Counted from the stretch's first letter, positions 19,671 to 28,950 are shown. The stretch: DNA of 64,000 bases from Rhodospirillales bacterium BBD 1991-14 (GCA_001657395.1 LYSY01000001.1:558001-622000); one strand, 5' to 3'. The notes: a model not told the origin generated them from the letters alone. A program made the numbers and translations.

Positions 19671-20114
19671 ATGAGCCTGCCGCGCCTCTTCACTTTTGCC
19701 TTTTTGCCCGCCGTGCTCCTGGCGGTCGCCGTTGTCGTTGCACCCGCGCCCAGCGTGGCCCAGGTCGCCATGCCCGCCTGCCAGACAGACTACCTCTCCA
19801 TGGCGCGGCTGGAACTCTACTTCGGCACCACGAAGAAGGACGGCTCGACCGTGAGCGACGCGGCCTGGGGCAACTTCCTGGACGAGGAGGTGACGCCGCG
19901 CTTCCCCGACGGCCTGACGGTGCTGCGCGGCTACGGCCAGTGGCGCAACAGCCAGGGCGTCATCGCCAAGGAGGGTTCCATCGTTCTGGTGATCCTCTAC
20001 TTCCCGTCGGAGGAAAGCGAGACCAAGATCGAGGACATCCGCGCTGCCTACAAGGACCGCTTCGACCAGGAAAGCGTCATGCGTGTCGACAGCGCCAACT
20101 GCGTGTCGTTTTAG
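19671..20114 (+). CDS. DUF3574 domain-containing secreted protein
   Basis: Signal peptide, then LELYFGTTKKDGSTVSDAAWGNFLDEEVTPRFPDGLTVLRGYGQWRN. Confidence 0.78.
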   Translation: MSLPRLFTFAFLPAVLLAVAVVVAPAPSVAQVAMPACQTDYLSMARLELYFGTTKKDGSTVSDAAWGNFLDEEVTPRFPDGLTVLRGYGQWRNSQGVIAKEGSIVLVILYFPSEESETKIEDIRAAYKDRFDQESVMRVDSANCVSF

Positions 20115-20132
20115 CTCTCCTGCGGTGACGTC

Positions 20133-20765
20133 TCAGGGCGCAAGGCGGACGTCGAGCAGGAAGTCGGCGGCCTGCGGCACGGCGTGGTCGACCGTGACTT
20201 CCAGAATGCGGTCGGAGCGACCCCTGAGCCTGCGCCACTCCGGATAGCTGTAGTCCTTGGCGCGGGAAAAGGTGGCAAGGCCGCGGCGGGCCGCCCGGCG
20301 CAGGGTGGCACCAGAGTTGATGGGGCTGAGGCAGAGGCTGTCGATGTGGGCTTCGGCAAGGCGGCGCGTGTCGAAGACCAGCACTTCCCGCTGTCGCCCC
20401 CGGTTCATCCTGGCGCCCAGCAGCCGCTGGAGTCCCGCCTCGTCGGCCCAGAAGAAAACCTTGGCATTCAGAATGCTCAGCCAGTCGGCGGGCGTCAGCC
20501 CGTCGTCGAGGCAGGTCCGCAACGCCTTTTCGGAGAGCGGCAGGTTGTCGTTCAGAACGGCGGTGCCGTGTTCGGGGTGATGCAGCGGGACGGCCTCCGG
20601 CCGCCGCGCTTTCAGCAGCCGCTCCTGCTCTGCTCCCGGGACTTCGAAGCGATCGAGCAACGCGAGGGTGGACAGCAGACCGTGCCGTCTGATGCCCTCG
20701 TGGGCACCGGGCTCCGTCACATGGAAAAGGCGCGGATGCCGCTCCGCCAGCTCTTCTGGAGTCAT
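20133..20765 (-). CDS. Conserved protein, DUF7002-like
   Basis: MTPEELAERHPRLFHVTEPGAHEGIRRHGLLSTLALLDRFEV; frame of ORF 20133..21320, but only the part after the acetyltransferase gene is plausibly coding (alternative start 20819). Confidence 0.65.
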   Translation of the reverse strand: MTPEELAERHPRLFHVTEPGAHEGIRRHGLLSTLALLDRFEVPGAEQERLLKARRPEAVPLHHPEHGTAVLNDNLPLSEKALRTCLDDGLTPADWLSILNAKVFFWADEAGLQRLLGARMNRGRQREVLVFDTRRLAEAHIDSLCLSPINSGATLRRAARRGLATFSRAKDYSYPEWRRLRGRSDRILEVTVDHAVPQAADFLLDVRLAP

Positions 20766-20787
20766 CGACTCGGCAGCCTCCGAAGCC

Positions 20788-21375
20788 TCAATCCCCCGCC
20801 GCAGGGCGCGCCTGACCATCAAGGCGGCGCACCACCCGGGCCGGGTTGCCGACCACGACGGTGTTGGCCGGCACGTCCCTGACCACGACCGATCCGGCGC
20901 CAACGACCGCGTTCTCGCCGACGGTGACACCGGGCAGCAGGACGGCGGCGCCGCCGATCCAGACGTTGGCCCCCAGAGTGACCGCCGCCGTGGTCTCGAC
21001 GCCGGTCGCCCGCTCGACCGGGTCGATCGGGTGGATCGCCGTGTAGATCTGCACCGCCGGGCCCAGCATGGTCTTGGCCCCGATCTCCACGCGGCCGCAG
21101 TCGAGGATTGCGCAGCCTGCGTTAATGTAAACATCGTCATCGAGGAAGAGGTTGACGCCGTAGGCACAGTGAAAGGGTGTTTCGACAAAGACGTTCCGGC
21201 CGACGCCGCCCAGCGCCTCCCGCAGGGCCGGCGCCAGGCCCGCGTCTTCGTCGGGCACCGCGTGATTGTGGGCGTGGAGCGCCTTGCGGACCGTTGCGCG
21301 CAGATCGCGCAGTTCCGCATCGAAGATGCTGTAGGGCTGGCCGGCCAGCGCCTTTTCGCGTTCGCTCATGGTCAT
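20788..21375 (-). CDS. Sugar O-acetyltransferase (maltose/galactoside acetyltransferase family)
   Basis: Left-handed beta-helix hexapeptide repeats; DDDVYINAGCAILDCGRVEIGAKTMLGPAVQIYTAIHP. Confidence 0.93.
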   Translation of the reverse strand: MTMSEREKALAGQPYSIFDAELRDLRATVRKALHAHNHAVPDEDAGLAPALREALGGVGRNVFVETPFHCAYGVNLFLDDDVYINAGCAILDCGRVEIGAKTMLGPAVQIYTAIHPIDPVERATGVETTAAVTLGANVWIGGAAVLLPGVTVGENAVVGAGSVVVRDVPANTVVVGNPARVVRRLDGQARPAAGD

Positions 21376-21406
21376 GGCGGCATGCTCGCCGATCGGGGCG
21401 TCCTGC

Positions 21407-22180
21407 TCAACTGCTGATCAGCCGTACCGCCTCCGGAATCTTCGCGGCCTCGTCGTGCAGGCCGGAGAGCAGAGCGCCGACGTCTGAAACGCCCATGACC
21501 AGGCTGTATCCCTGGTCGAAGAGGGCCTGCACGCCGGCATCCGCCCGCGGCACGGAGCCGAGGGCGAGGCCCCTGGCCTTGGCGGCGGCTTCGATCTTCG
21601 CGATGGCGGCCAGCACCTCGGGCCCGTCGGTCTCGCCCAGGCGGCCGACGGCGCCGGAGAGGTCGTAGGGACCGATGAAGAGCATGTCGATGCCCTCCAC
21701 GGCGGCGATGGCCTCCAGGTTCGCCATCGCGGCCCGGGTCTCGATCTGCACCATGATGGTGAGCCGCTCGTGCGCCCAGTCGGCGTAGCCCGCGCGCTGG
21801 CCGTAACGCGAGGCGCGCACCGTGCGCGCGAAGCCGCGGCGCCCGTGGGGCGGGTAGCGGCAGGCAGCGACGGCGGCTTCGGCTTCCTCGGCGGTGTTGA
21901 TCTGCGGGATCAAGAGGCCGCTCGGTCCCAGTTCCATAATGCGCTTCAGGTAGATCGGATCGCCCGAAGGCACGCGGATGATCACCTCGCCGCCGCCCGC
22001 CTCGATGGCCCGGATCATGGCGAGTGTCGTCTCCAGGTCCGCGCCCGCATGCTCGTTGTCGATCAGCGCAACGGCGAAGCCCGCGTTCACCAGGGCTTCG
22101 GCCACGTTGGCCGAGGCGAACTGCAGCCAGGCCCCGTAGGTGGGCGTCTTGGACAGCATGCGCTTCTTCAGTGCGCTCAT
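21407..22180 (-). CDS. HpcH/HpaI aldolase/citrate lyase family protein
   Basis: 257 aa; GAWLQFASANVAEALVNAGFAVALIDNEHAGADLET ... MVQIETRAAMANLEAIAAVEGIDMLFIGPYDLS. Confidence 0.93.
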   Translation of the reverse strand: MSALKKRMLSKTPTYGAWLQFASANVAEALVNAGFAVALIDNEHAGADLETTLAMIRAIEAGGGEVIIRVPSGDPIYLKRIMELGPSGLLIPQINTAEEAEAAVAACRYPPHGRRGFARTVRASRYGQRAGYADWAHERLTIMVQIETRAAMANLEAIAAVEGIDMLFIGPYDLSGAVGRLGETDGPEVLAAIAKIEAAAKARGLALGSVPRADAGVQALFDQGYSLVMGVSDVGALLSGLHDEAAKIPEAVRLISS

Positions 22181-23703
22181 GAGGGTGTCTCGCTTTCGCT
22201 ATGATTTGGTTTGCTTTTGTTCCGCGCCGCCCGGATCAGGGGGGCGAGGCAGAGGTAGAGCCAGAGCGCCACGGTCACGGCGCCCAGGCCGGCGGCGATG
22301 GGACGGCTGAAGAAGCCCAGCAGGTCGCCCTCGGTCTTGATCATGGTGATGAGGAAGTTCTTCTCGATCACCTTGCCCAGCACGATGCCGAGGATCGCCG
22401 GGGCGATGGGGATGTCGTTGCTCTCCATGAAGTAGGCCAGGAGGCCCAGCACCAGCATGATGCCGATGGAGAAGGTGGTGTTGTCGACGGCAAAGGCGCC
22501 GAGAATGGAAAACACCAGGATCAGCGGCATAAGCACGCGCTTCGGAATGGTCAGCACGTGGCGGGCCAGGCGGATTGCCAGGCTGCCGAGCGGCAGCAGC
22601 AGCAGGTTCGCGATGATGAAGGCGAGAAAGATCGCGTAGATCAGGTCGCCGTCGGTCTGAAAGACACGCGGGCTCGGCGTGATGCCTTTCAGCATGAGCA
22701 CGCCGATGGCGATGGCGGTGACGGAATCGCCGGGGATGCCGAAGACCAGGGCCGGCGTCCAGGCCCCGGCGACGGCGGAGTTGTTGGCGGAGCCGGCATC
22801 GACGATGCCTTCCTCGTAACCCTTGCCGAACTTCTCGGGCTTCTTGGAGAAACGCTTGGAGATACTGTAGGCGATCCAGGCGGCGATGTCGGCACCGGCC
22901 CCGGGCAGCGCGCCCAGGACGTTGCCCAGCAGGCTGGAGCGGATGATGTTCAGCCAGTAGCGCCGGACCGTGCCGACCATGTAGCCGAAGAGGGAGCCGA
23001 TGGGGGCGACACGGCTTTGCGTCTGCAGGTCGGTGGTCACGGTGCGCAGGACCTGGCTCAGGGCGAACATGCCGATCATGGCGGGAATGAAGGAGACGCC
23101 GTCCAGCAGATCGATCGCGCCGAAGGTGAAGCGCGGATGGCCGGTGGCGATGTCGATCCCCACGGTGGAGATCATCAGCCCGATGAGCAGAGAGAGGGCG
23201 GAGCGGACCACCGATCCGCCCGAGACCATGACCGCCGAGGTGAGCCCCAGGCAGCCGAGCCAGAAGTACTCCATGGAAGAGAACCGCACCGCGACCCCGG
23301 CGAGCTGATTGGCGAAAAGCGTCAGCAGAAGCACGCCGATGATCCCGCCGATGGCCGCTGTCACCAGGCTCGCCCCCAGCGCCTTCTCGCTTTCGCCGCG
23401 CTGGGTCAGGGTGAAGGCCTCGTCCACGTAGGCGGCGGAGGCCGGGGTGCCCGGAATGCGCAGCAGGGCGCCGGGGATGTCACCGGCGAAGATGGCCGTC
23501 GCCGTGGTGGTGACGATGGCGGCGACCGCGGGCACGGGGTCGAGGAAGAAGGTGATGGGCACCAGCAGGGCCACCGACATGGTGGCGGTGAGTCCGGGAA
23601 TGGAGCCGACGAAGAGCCCGTAGAGCGCCGACAGGAAGATCGTCAGCAAGACCTCGAACGTGAAAACCGACGTGAGGGCGGCAGCCAGGGCTTCGGGCAT
23701 CAT
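22177..23703 (-). CDS. tctA: Tripartite tricarboxylate transporter permease TctA
   Basis: 508 aa; GLFVGSIPGLTATMSVALLVPITFFLDPVPAVAAI and PGAGADIAAWIAYSISKRFSK motifs. Confidence 0.95.
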   Translation of the reverse strand: MMPEALAAALTSVFTFEVLLTIFLSALYGLFVGSIPGLTATMSVALLVPITFFLDPVPAVAAIVTTTATAIFAGDIPGALLRIPGTPASAAYVDEAFTLTQRGESEKALGASLVTAAIGGIIGVLLLTLFANQLAGVAVRFSSMEYFWLGCLGLTSAVMVSGGSVVRSALSLLIGLMISTVGIDIATGHPRFTFGAIDLLDGVSFIPAMIGMFALSQVLRTVTTDLQTQSRVAPIGSLFGYMVGTVRRYWLNIIRSSLLGNVLGALPGAGADIAAWIAYSISKRFSKKPEKFGKGYEEGIVDAGSANNSAVAGAWTPALVFGIPGDSVTAIAIGVLMLKGITPSPRVFQTDGDLIYAIFLAFIIANLLLLPLGSLAIRLARHVLTIPKRVLMPLILVFSILGAFAVDNTTFSIGIMLVLGLLAYFMESNDIPIAPAILGIVLGKVIEKNFLITMIKTEGDLLGFFSRPIAAGLGAVTVALWLYLCLAPLIRAARNKSKPNHSESETPS

Positions 23704-23709
23704 CGCCGC

Positions 23710-24192
23710 CTAGAACAGCAGGGTTTCGACAAGGCCGCGCGGCAGCGGCACCCGCAGCAGCCAGGTGAAGCCGAAGTGCAGGGCAAAGGGCAGGCCGAGC
23801 GCCAGCGCCAGCGTGATCACCCAGCCCGCCGCCAGCACCCGCAGCAGGAAGACCAGCAGCAGCGCCAGCGTGAGCAGAAAGCCCAGCGGCTTCACGAGGG
23901 CGATGAAAGCGACAATGCCGAGGAGGACGGCGCCGGCCCGCAGCAGGGCTTTGCGCCGCCGCAGGGCCGGTTCGACGGTGATGGCCGGGGCAGCCGTCCC
24001 CGCCAGCCGCGCGCGAAGATCGGCGGCGATCAGCACGAGCCCGCAGAGACAGAATCCGATGCCGATGATGATCGGAAAGAACTCCGGCCCGTAGGCCATG
24101 CCGGCCATGACCGGGAAGCTTGCGGCTTCCAGGATGATGGCGAGGCCGACAACCCCGGCCAGCAGCCCAAGCGGCAGGTCCCCCAGTTTCAT
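23710..24192 (-). CDS. tctB: Tripartite tricarboxylate transporter TctB family protein
   Basis: 160 aa, four hydrophobic segments, directly upstream of tctA. Confidence 0.88.
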   Translation of the reverse strand: MKLGDLPLGLLAGVVGLAIILEAASFPVMAGMAYGPEFFPIIIGIGFCLCGLVLIAADLRARLAGTAAPAITVEPALRRRKALLRAGAVLLGIVAFIALVKPLGFLLTLALLLVFLLRVLAAGWVITLALALGLPFALHFGFTWLLRVPLPRGLVETLLF

Positions 24193-24288
24193 GCGCCGGC
24201 GTCCTCTGTCATTGCAGGGGTCATTGCAGGTTTGCGTTCCGGGCCCTCAGTCCCGCTGGCCCGCCCGGATTGGAGACAGAAAGGAGAG

Positions 24289-24321
24289 GCGGCCGCCGGA
24301 GCTTTCGCCCGCGGCGGCCGC
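24289..24321 (-). terminator. GC-rich stem-loop between tctC and tctB
   Basis: GCGGCCGCC...GGCGGCCGC 9-bp perfect stem, no U-tract; intercistronic. Confidence 0.4.
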
Positions 24322-24338
24322 GTTCTCGCGGTGGTCCG

Positions 24339-25337
24339 CTACTGCGTCAGCCCGATTGCCTTCATGGTGGCACCCAGGTTGTCGGACGTCGCCGCCATCA
24401 TGGTGGTCAGATCGGCGCTGCCCATCTTCACCACTTCCGCCCCGCGGGAGGCCTTAAAGTCTGCCCAGTCCTGCGTGTCGAAGGCTTCCAGGGCCGCCTT
24501 CTCGTAGCTGCAGGCGATTTCTTCCGGCAGGCCCTTGGGACCGCTGATGCTGATGAAGGCGGCCAGAGTCCAGCCGGACTTCAGCAGTTCCTTGGTGGTG
24601 GGAACCTCCGGCAGGGCGCCCATGCGGCTGTCGTGCATGTAGGCCAGCGCCTTCAACTCGCCGGATTCGATCAGCGCCTTGCCCTCGGAAAGGGCGGGGG
24701 TGGCGACGTCGACGCCGCCGGCAATCAGCTCCTGCATGGCCGCGGCCGCACCGTTGGAGGGCACCCAGCGGATCGCCGCGGGGTCCATGCCTTCGGAGTT
24801 CAGCATGCCGGCCAGGGCGAGGTGCCAGATACCGCCCTGGGCGGTGCCGGAACCGGTGAGCTTGCCCGGATTGGCCTTGGCGTAGGTCAGGAGGTCGTTG
24901 AGGCTGTTGAACTCCGAATCCTTGGCCACCAGCACGCTGGAGGGCACGATGTCGACCAGGGCGATGGGCGTGATGTCGGTGTGGTTCAACTCGGTCAGGC
25001 CCGCGTGGTGCATGGTGGTGATCTCCACCGTGGCCGCGCCGATGGTGTAGCCGTCCGGCTCCGCCGTGGCGATGGCGCTGTGGCCGACGACGCCGTTGCC
25101 GCCGGTGCGGTTGACCACGTTGAAGGGCACGCCGAAGTGGTTCTCCAGCATGCTGGCCAGCATGCGCGAGTTGGCATCGGTACCGCCGCCGGCACCCCAG
25201 GGCACGACGTAGGTGACCGGCCGCTCCGGCTTCCAGTCGCAGGCCGCCAGGGCCGCGCCCGCCGACAGCAGCGCCGCCGCGGCCGTTGCCATGATCACAC
25301 CGGTGGTTCGAAGCATCCGCATGGTTTCCTCCCGCAT
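24339..25337 (-). CDS. tctC: Tripartite tricarboxylate transporter substrate-binding protein TctC
   Basis: ACDWKPERPVTYVVPWGAGGGTDANSRMLASMLENHFGVPFNVVNRTGGNGVVGHSAIATAEPDGYTIG. Confidence 0.94.
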   Translation of the reverse strand: MREETMRMLRTTGVIMATAAAALLSAGAALAACDWKPERPVTYVVPWGAGGGTDANSRMLASMLENHFGVPFNVVNRTGGNGVVGHSAIATAEPDGYTIGAATVEITTMHHAGLTELNHTDITPIALVDIVPSSVLVAKDSEFNSLNDLLTYAKANPGKLTGSGTAQGGIWHLALAGMLNSEGMDPAAIRWVPSNGAAAAMQELIAGGVDVATPALSEGKALIESGELKALAYMHDSRMGALPEVPTTKELLKSGWTLAAFISISGPKGLPEEIACSYEKAALEAFDTQDWADFKASRGAEVVKMGSADLTTMMAATSDNLGATMKAIGLTQ

Positions 25338-25524
25338 TTTGGATTGGATCTTGAAAGGGAACTGGGGGTGGCCGGCCGGACGATTCTTCGGGGCGCCGTC
25401 CTAAGTGCTTGGCACACCAAGGACCAATGCTAGTGGCGGCACAGAGCTTTGGCAATTGCCGCGACGTTCACGCCGCGACGTTCACAAGGAGAGGCAGAAG
25501 AAAGGTGCGATCAACACGCGCGCG

Positions 25525-26733
25525 TCAGCGCCAGAGCGTGTCAGGATTGTTCAGCAGCTTGGGCGGGACCGCCAGGCAGTAGTGGCCGAGGCTCCAGAGG
25601 TGCTTGCAGGCTTCGCCGGCGTCGCGCTGGTTCAGGTCGACCAGCAGGGCGGTGTAGAGCTGCGGGTCGTGGCGCAGCTTGGCGATCACCGCCGGGCGTC
25701 CGCGCCGCGTGACCTCCTTCAGGGACTGACGGTGGCCCTTGATCACCGCGTTGGCCTGGGCCTTGCTGGCGAACGAGCCGAGCACCAGGCCCCAGCCCGG
25801 CAGCTTGCCGTCGCTGGGGGCGGTGCCGACCGCCGGGGCCACCGCGCACTGCCCGCCGGGAAGGACGTAGGGAACCGCCGTGGTCGGCGTGCCGGGCAGG
25901 GAACCGAGGGTCCCGGCATCGGCGCCCGGCGAAGGCGCGGCGAAGGCCGCGTTCATCAGCTTGGTCATGCGGGCGTTGCGCACGCCGCTGGTCTTGCCGC
26001 CCAGAACGACCGCGATCACCCGCCGCCCGTCCCGCTCCGCCGTGCCGATCAGGTTGTAGCCGGAGCCGCAGGTGAAGCCGGTCTTGAAGCCGTCGGCGCC
26101 GGGATAGCCGACCATCCAGCCGTTGGTGGTGGGCCGTGCGCGGCGGTTCAGCATGAACTGGGTTTTGGAGAAGCGGGCGAAATGTTGCGGAAAGATCTGC
26201 AGCTGCGCACGCGCCAGGATCGCCATGTCCTTGGCGGTGGTGACCTGCATCGGGTCCGGCAGGCCGGAGGCATTCTTGAACACCGTGCGCCGCATGCCGA
26301 GCGCGCGAGCCTTGCGGGTCATGGCGGTGGCGAAGGCCTCCTCGCTGCCGCTCACCGCCTCGGCCAAAGCCACCGCCGCGTCGTTGGCGGAGCGCACGAT
26401 CATGGCGTCCAGCAGCAGGTCCACGCGCACCTGCTTGCCGGCGCCGAGGCCGAGCTTGGTCGGCGACTGGCCGGCGGCGTGCTTGGAAATCGGGATCCTT
26501 TGATCGAGCGCCAGGCGGCCGTCCGCCAGCGCCTCGAAAACCATGTAGGCGGTCATGACCTTGGTGAGGGAAGCGGGATACCAGAGGTGCGTCGCGTTCT
26601 CGGCCTGCAGGACCGCGGCGCTCTCCGCCTCGATCACCAGAACGGCACCCTTAGGCGTCTCGGCGCGGGAAAGACCCGGGAATACGCAGACAAACGCAGC
26701 GAACAGCAGCGCCCATCGCCTCCATCCCGACAT
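25525..26733 (-). CDS. D-alanyl-D-alanine carboxypeptidase with C-terminal SPOR-like domain
   Basis: S11 motifs: WYPASLTKVMTAYMVFEAL, RSANDAAVALAEAVSG, GFKTGFTCGSGYNL; C-terminal SPOR-like repeat region. Confidence 0.9.
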   Translation of the reverse strand: MSGWRRWALLFAAFVCVFPGLSRAETPKGAVLVIEAESAAVLQAENATHLWYPASLTKVMTAYMVFEALADGRLALDQRIPISKHAAGQSPTKLGLGAGKQVRVDLLLDAMIVRSANDAAVALAEAVSGSEEAFATAMTRKARALGMRRTVFKNASGLPDPMQVTTAKDMAILARAQLQIFPQHFARFSKTQFMLNRRARPTTNGWMVGYPGADGFKTGFTCGSGYNLIGTAERDGRRVIAVVLGGKTSGVRNARMTKLMNAAFAAPSPGADAGTLGSLPGTPTTAVPYVLPGGQCAVAPAVGTAPSDGKLPGWGLVLGSFASKAQANAVIKGHRQSLKEVTRRGRPAVIAKLRHDPQLYTALLVDLNQRDAGEACKHLWSLGHYCLAVPPKLLNNPDTLWR

Positions 26734-26906
26734 GTCTTCCCCCGATCCGGCCGTGTCTTGTCTCAGATAAGATAGTACGTCGCCGGATCAACGAGAAGGT
26801 TCACCAAAGGTCTACTCTGTTCGGCGTAGAGAGTCGCGTTGCGAACCAAAAATTCTATTCTATCTCAATGGGATGAGATCGTAATTTAGGATTATACTTT
26901 AGTTCG

Positions 26907-27836
26907 CTAATAACCCTGTTCCAGGTCGACCAGATCGGGGACCGCTTCGCCTGCGCGGAAACGGCGGATGTTCTCGGCGATCACCTTGGCACCGGCCTCC
27001 GGGTCGATAAGGCTGGCGATATGGGGTGTCAGCAGCACCTTGGGATGGGTCCAGAAGGGGTGGTTCTCCGGCGGCGGTTCCTGGCGCAGGACATCCAGCG
27101 TGGCCCCCGAAAGCTGCCCGCTGTCGAGGGCGGGGATCAGGTCTTCTTCCGCGAGATGCCCGCCGCGTCCGACGTTGATGACCGCAGCGCTTTCGGGCAG
27201 TTGCGCGAAGATGTCCTTGTTCAGGATGCCCTCGGTCGCCGGGGTCAGGGGCAGCAGGCAGACGAGGATCTCGGCCAGTGGCAGCAGTTCGGCGAGTCCG
27301 GCTTCGCCATGATGGCAGACAATCCCGTCCAGGTCTTTCGGGCGCCGCGACCATCCATGCACGGCGAACCCGATCCCCGCCAGGGTGCGGGCCACCTCGG
27401 CGCCCATGTTGCCGAGGCCCAGCACCGCGACATGGCGCTCCGGCGCCGGCGGCGTGATGATCTGGTCCCAGGCCTTGCGCTGCTGCGCGGCCTGGATGTC
27501 CGGCAGGCGGCGGTGGTGGCGCAGCACGTGGAGCGCGACGTATTCGCGCATGCGCTGGCGCAGGTCGTCGCCCACCGTGCGGATGATGGGCAGGTGCTGG
27601 GGCAGTTCCGGGTCCACCAGCACGTGGTCGATGCCGGCGCCCATGGAGACGACACACTTCAGATTGGGGAAGGTCCTGAGGCCGCCGGGCGGCGGCTTCC
27701 AGACCACGGCGTACTCCACATCGGCCTTGTCGCCGGGCGTCTCCCAGTCGCGGCAGTCGATGTCTGGCAGCAGGCCCTGCAGTTTCTCCCGCCACCACTC
27801 GGCACGGGCATTGCCGACGCGCACCACCAGAGCCAT
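26907..27836 (-). CDS. Glyoxylate/hydroxypyruvate reductase A family 2-hydroxyacid dehydrogenase
   Basis: GLGNMGAEVARTLAGIGFAVHGWSRRPKDLDGI ... NVGRGGHLAEEDLIPALDSGQLSGATLDVLRQEPPPENHPFWTHPKVLLTPHIA. Confidence 0.92.
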   Translation of the reverse strand: MALVVRVGNARAEWWREKLQGLLPDIDCRDWETPGDKADVEYAVVWKPPPGGLRTFPNLKCVVSMGAGIDHVLVDPELPQHLPIIRTVGDDLRQRMREYVALHVLRHHRRLPDIQAAQQRKAWDQIITPPAPERHVAVLGLGNMGAEVARTLAGIGFAVHGWSRRPKDLDGIVCHHGEAGLAELLPLAEILVCLLPLTPATEGILNKDIFAQLPESAAVINVGRGGHLAEEDLIPALDSGQLSGATLDVLRQEPPPENHPFWTHPKVLLTPHIASLIDPEAGAKVIAENIRRFRAGEAVPDLVDLEQGY

Positions 27837-27840
27837 CAGA

Positions 27841-28164
27841 TCATCCCTCTGCAGGGAAGGGTGGCTCGAAGGGGTGCTCGCGCACCACGAAACGCTTGCG
27901 CAGCTTCACATGGGCCAGGGAGTCGGCGGCCACGGCCTTGCCCAGGTCGGTACCGTACGCGCTCAACATGGCGTCTTCGCTGTCGAACCACAGCTCGCTG
28001 AAGCCGTCGAAGTCGTCTTCCGGGTCGGCGGCGATGTTGGCCTGATAGCGGCGCAGCCCCGGCAGCTTCAGCACCATGGGCAGATGCTCCTTCAACAGCC
28101 AGTCGGCGAAGGCCTGCGCCGAGAGTTCGTCCTTGCGCTTCAGCAGCACCACCGCCTTGATCAT
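27841..28164 (-). CDS. EthD domain-containing protein
   Basis: MIKAVVLLKRKDELSAQAFADWLLKEHLPMVLKLPGLRRYQANI; EthD-like; ATGA overlap with the TetR gene. Confidence 0.85.
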   Translation of the reverse strand: MIKAVVLLKRKDELSAQAFADWLLKEHLPMVLKLPGLRRYQANIAADPEDDFDGFSELWFDSEDAMLSAYGTDLGKAVAADSLAHVKLRKRFVVREHPFEPPFPAEG

Positions 28165-28844
28165 TCCGCTGCACCCCGATAGCTGAGGCCGCAGCCGCGC
28201 AGCACCATGCGGACAACCGTTTCTGCGGCTGTGTCGTAGTCCCTGGCGGCGAGTTGGCGGCGGCCAACCAGGGCGCTCACCTGCACCTCGAAATCGGCGT
28301 AGTGCTGGGTTGCCGCCCAGATCACCGAGAACAGATGGACGGGGTCCACCGGCTCGATCTTGCCCTGGCGCACCCAGCTTTCCAGCACCTTCGACTTCTC
28401 GGCCACCAGACTCTTCAGGTCGCTCTTCAGAAAGTCGCCGGTGTGCTTGGCGCCGCGGATCATCTCGTTAGCGTAGACCCGCGAGGCGAGGGGGCGCTCC
28501 CGCGAGTGACGGATCTTGGCGCGGATGTAGTCCGCCAGCGCATCGGCGGGATCGCTGTCTTCCGTCAGCCGGTCGAGCTCGCCCAGCCAGAGCGTCAGGA
28601 TGTCGTCGAGCACGGCGCGGTAGAGCGCTTCCTTGGTGCCGAAGTAGTAATGCACGTTGGCCTTGGGCAGGCTGGCGCGCTCGGCGATGGCTGCCGTGGT
28701 GGCACCGCGGTAGCCCTGCTCGGCGAAGATCTCCTCCGCGGCCTCAAGAATCAGCGCCCGGTTGCGCAGCCGGATGTGGCCGGGGGCGGTTTCCTCTTTT
28801 TCGGCCTCATTCACCGGGCCTTGTTTTGCTGCCGTTTCGCTCAT
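28161..28844 (-). CDS. rutR: TetR/AcrR family regulator, RutR-like
   Basis: NRALILEAAEEIFAEQGYRGATTAAIAERASLPKANVHYYFGTKEALYRAVLDDIL; RutR-type C-terminus; divergent from preTA; start trimmed to 28844. Confidence 0.85.
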   Translation of the reverse strand: MSETAAKQGPVNEAEKEETAPGHIRLRNRALILEAAEEIFAEQGYRGATTAAIAERASLPKANVHYYFGTKEALYRAVLDDILTLWLGELDRLTEDSDPADALADYIRAKIRHSRERPLASRVYANEMIRGAKHTGDFLKSDLKSLVAEKSKVLESWVRQGKIEPVDPVHLFSVIWAATQHYADFEVQVSALVGRRQLAARDYDTAAETVVRMVLRGCGLSYRGAAE

Positions 28845-28912
28845 CGGCTTTCTTTGTTTTCCTATCGCGTCTTTCGAACCGACCGTTCGCACGCACCAGG
28901 ATAGCGCAAAAC

Positions 28913-28928
28913 CTGACCAACTGGTCAA
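28913..28928. promoter_or_regulatory. RutR-like operator box 1
   Basis: CTGACCAACTGGTCAA; inner TGACCA-N2-TGGTCA dyad; resembles E. coli RutR consensus TTGACCAnnTGGTCAA. Confidence 0.85.
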
Positions 28929-28934
28929 AATTAA

Positions 28935-28950
28935 TTGACCGCTTGGTCAA
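28935..28950. promoter_or_regulatory. RutR-like operator box 2
   Basis: TTGACCGCTTGGTCAA; 22 bp centre-to-centre from box 1. Confidence 0.85.

Noticed and set aside
20788-21320. N-terminal half of minus ORF 20133..21320
   Set aside because: This part is an out-of-frame reading of the acetyltransferase gene (Arg/Ser-rich); only the C-terminal DUF7002-like part is credible.
22201-24507. 768-aa plus-strand ORF opposite tctA/tctB
   Set aside because: Low-complexity charged repeats (GDGGDGGDRGH...) from antisense reading of membrane-protein codons.
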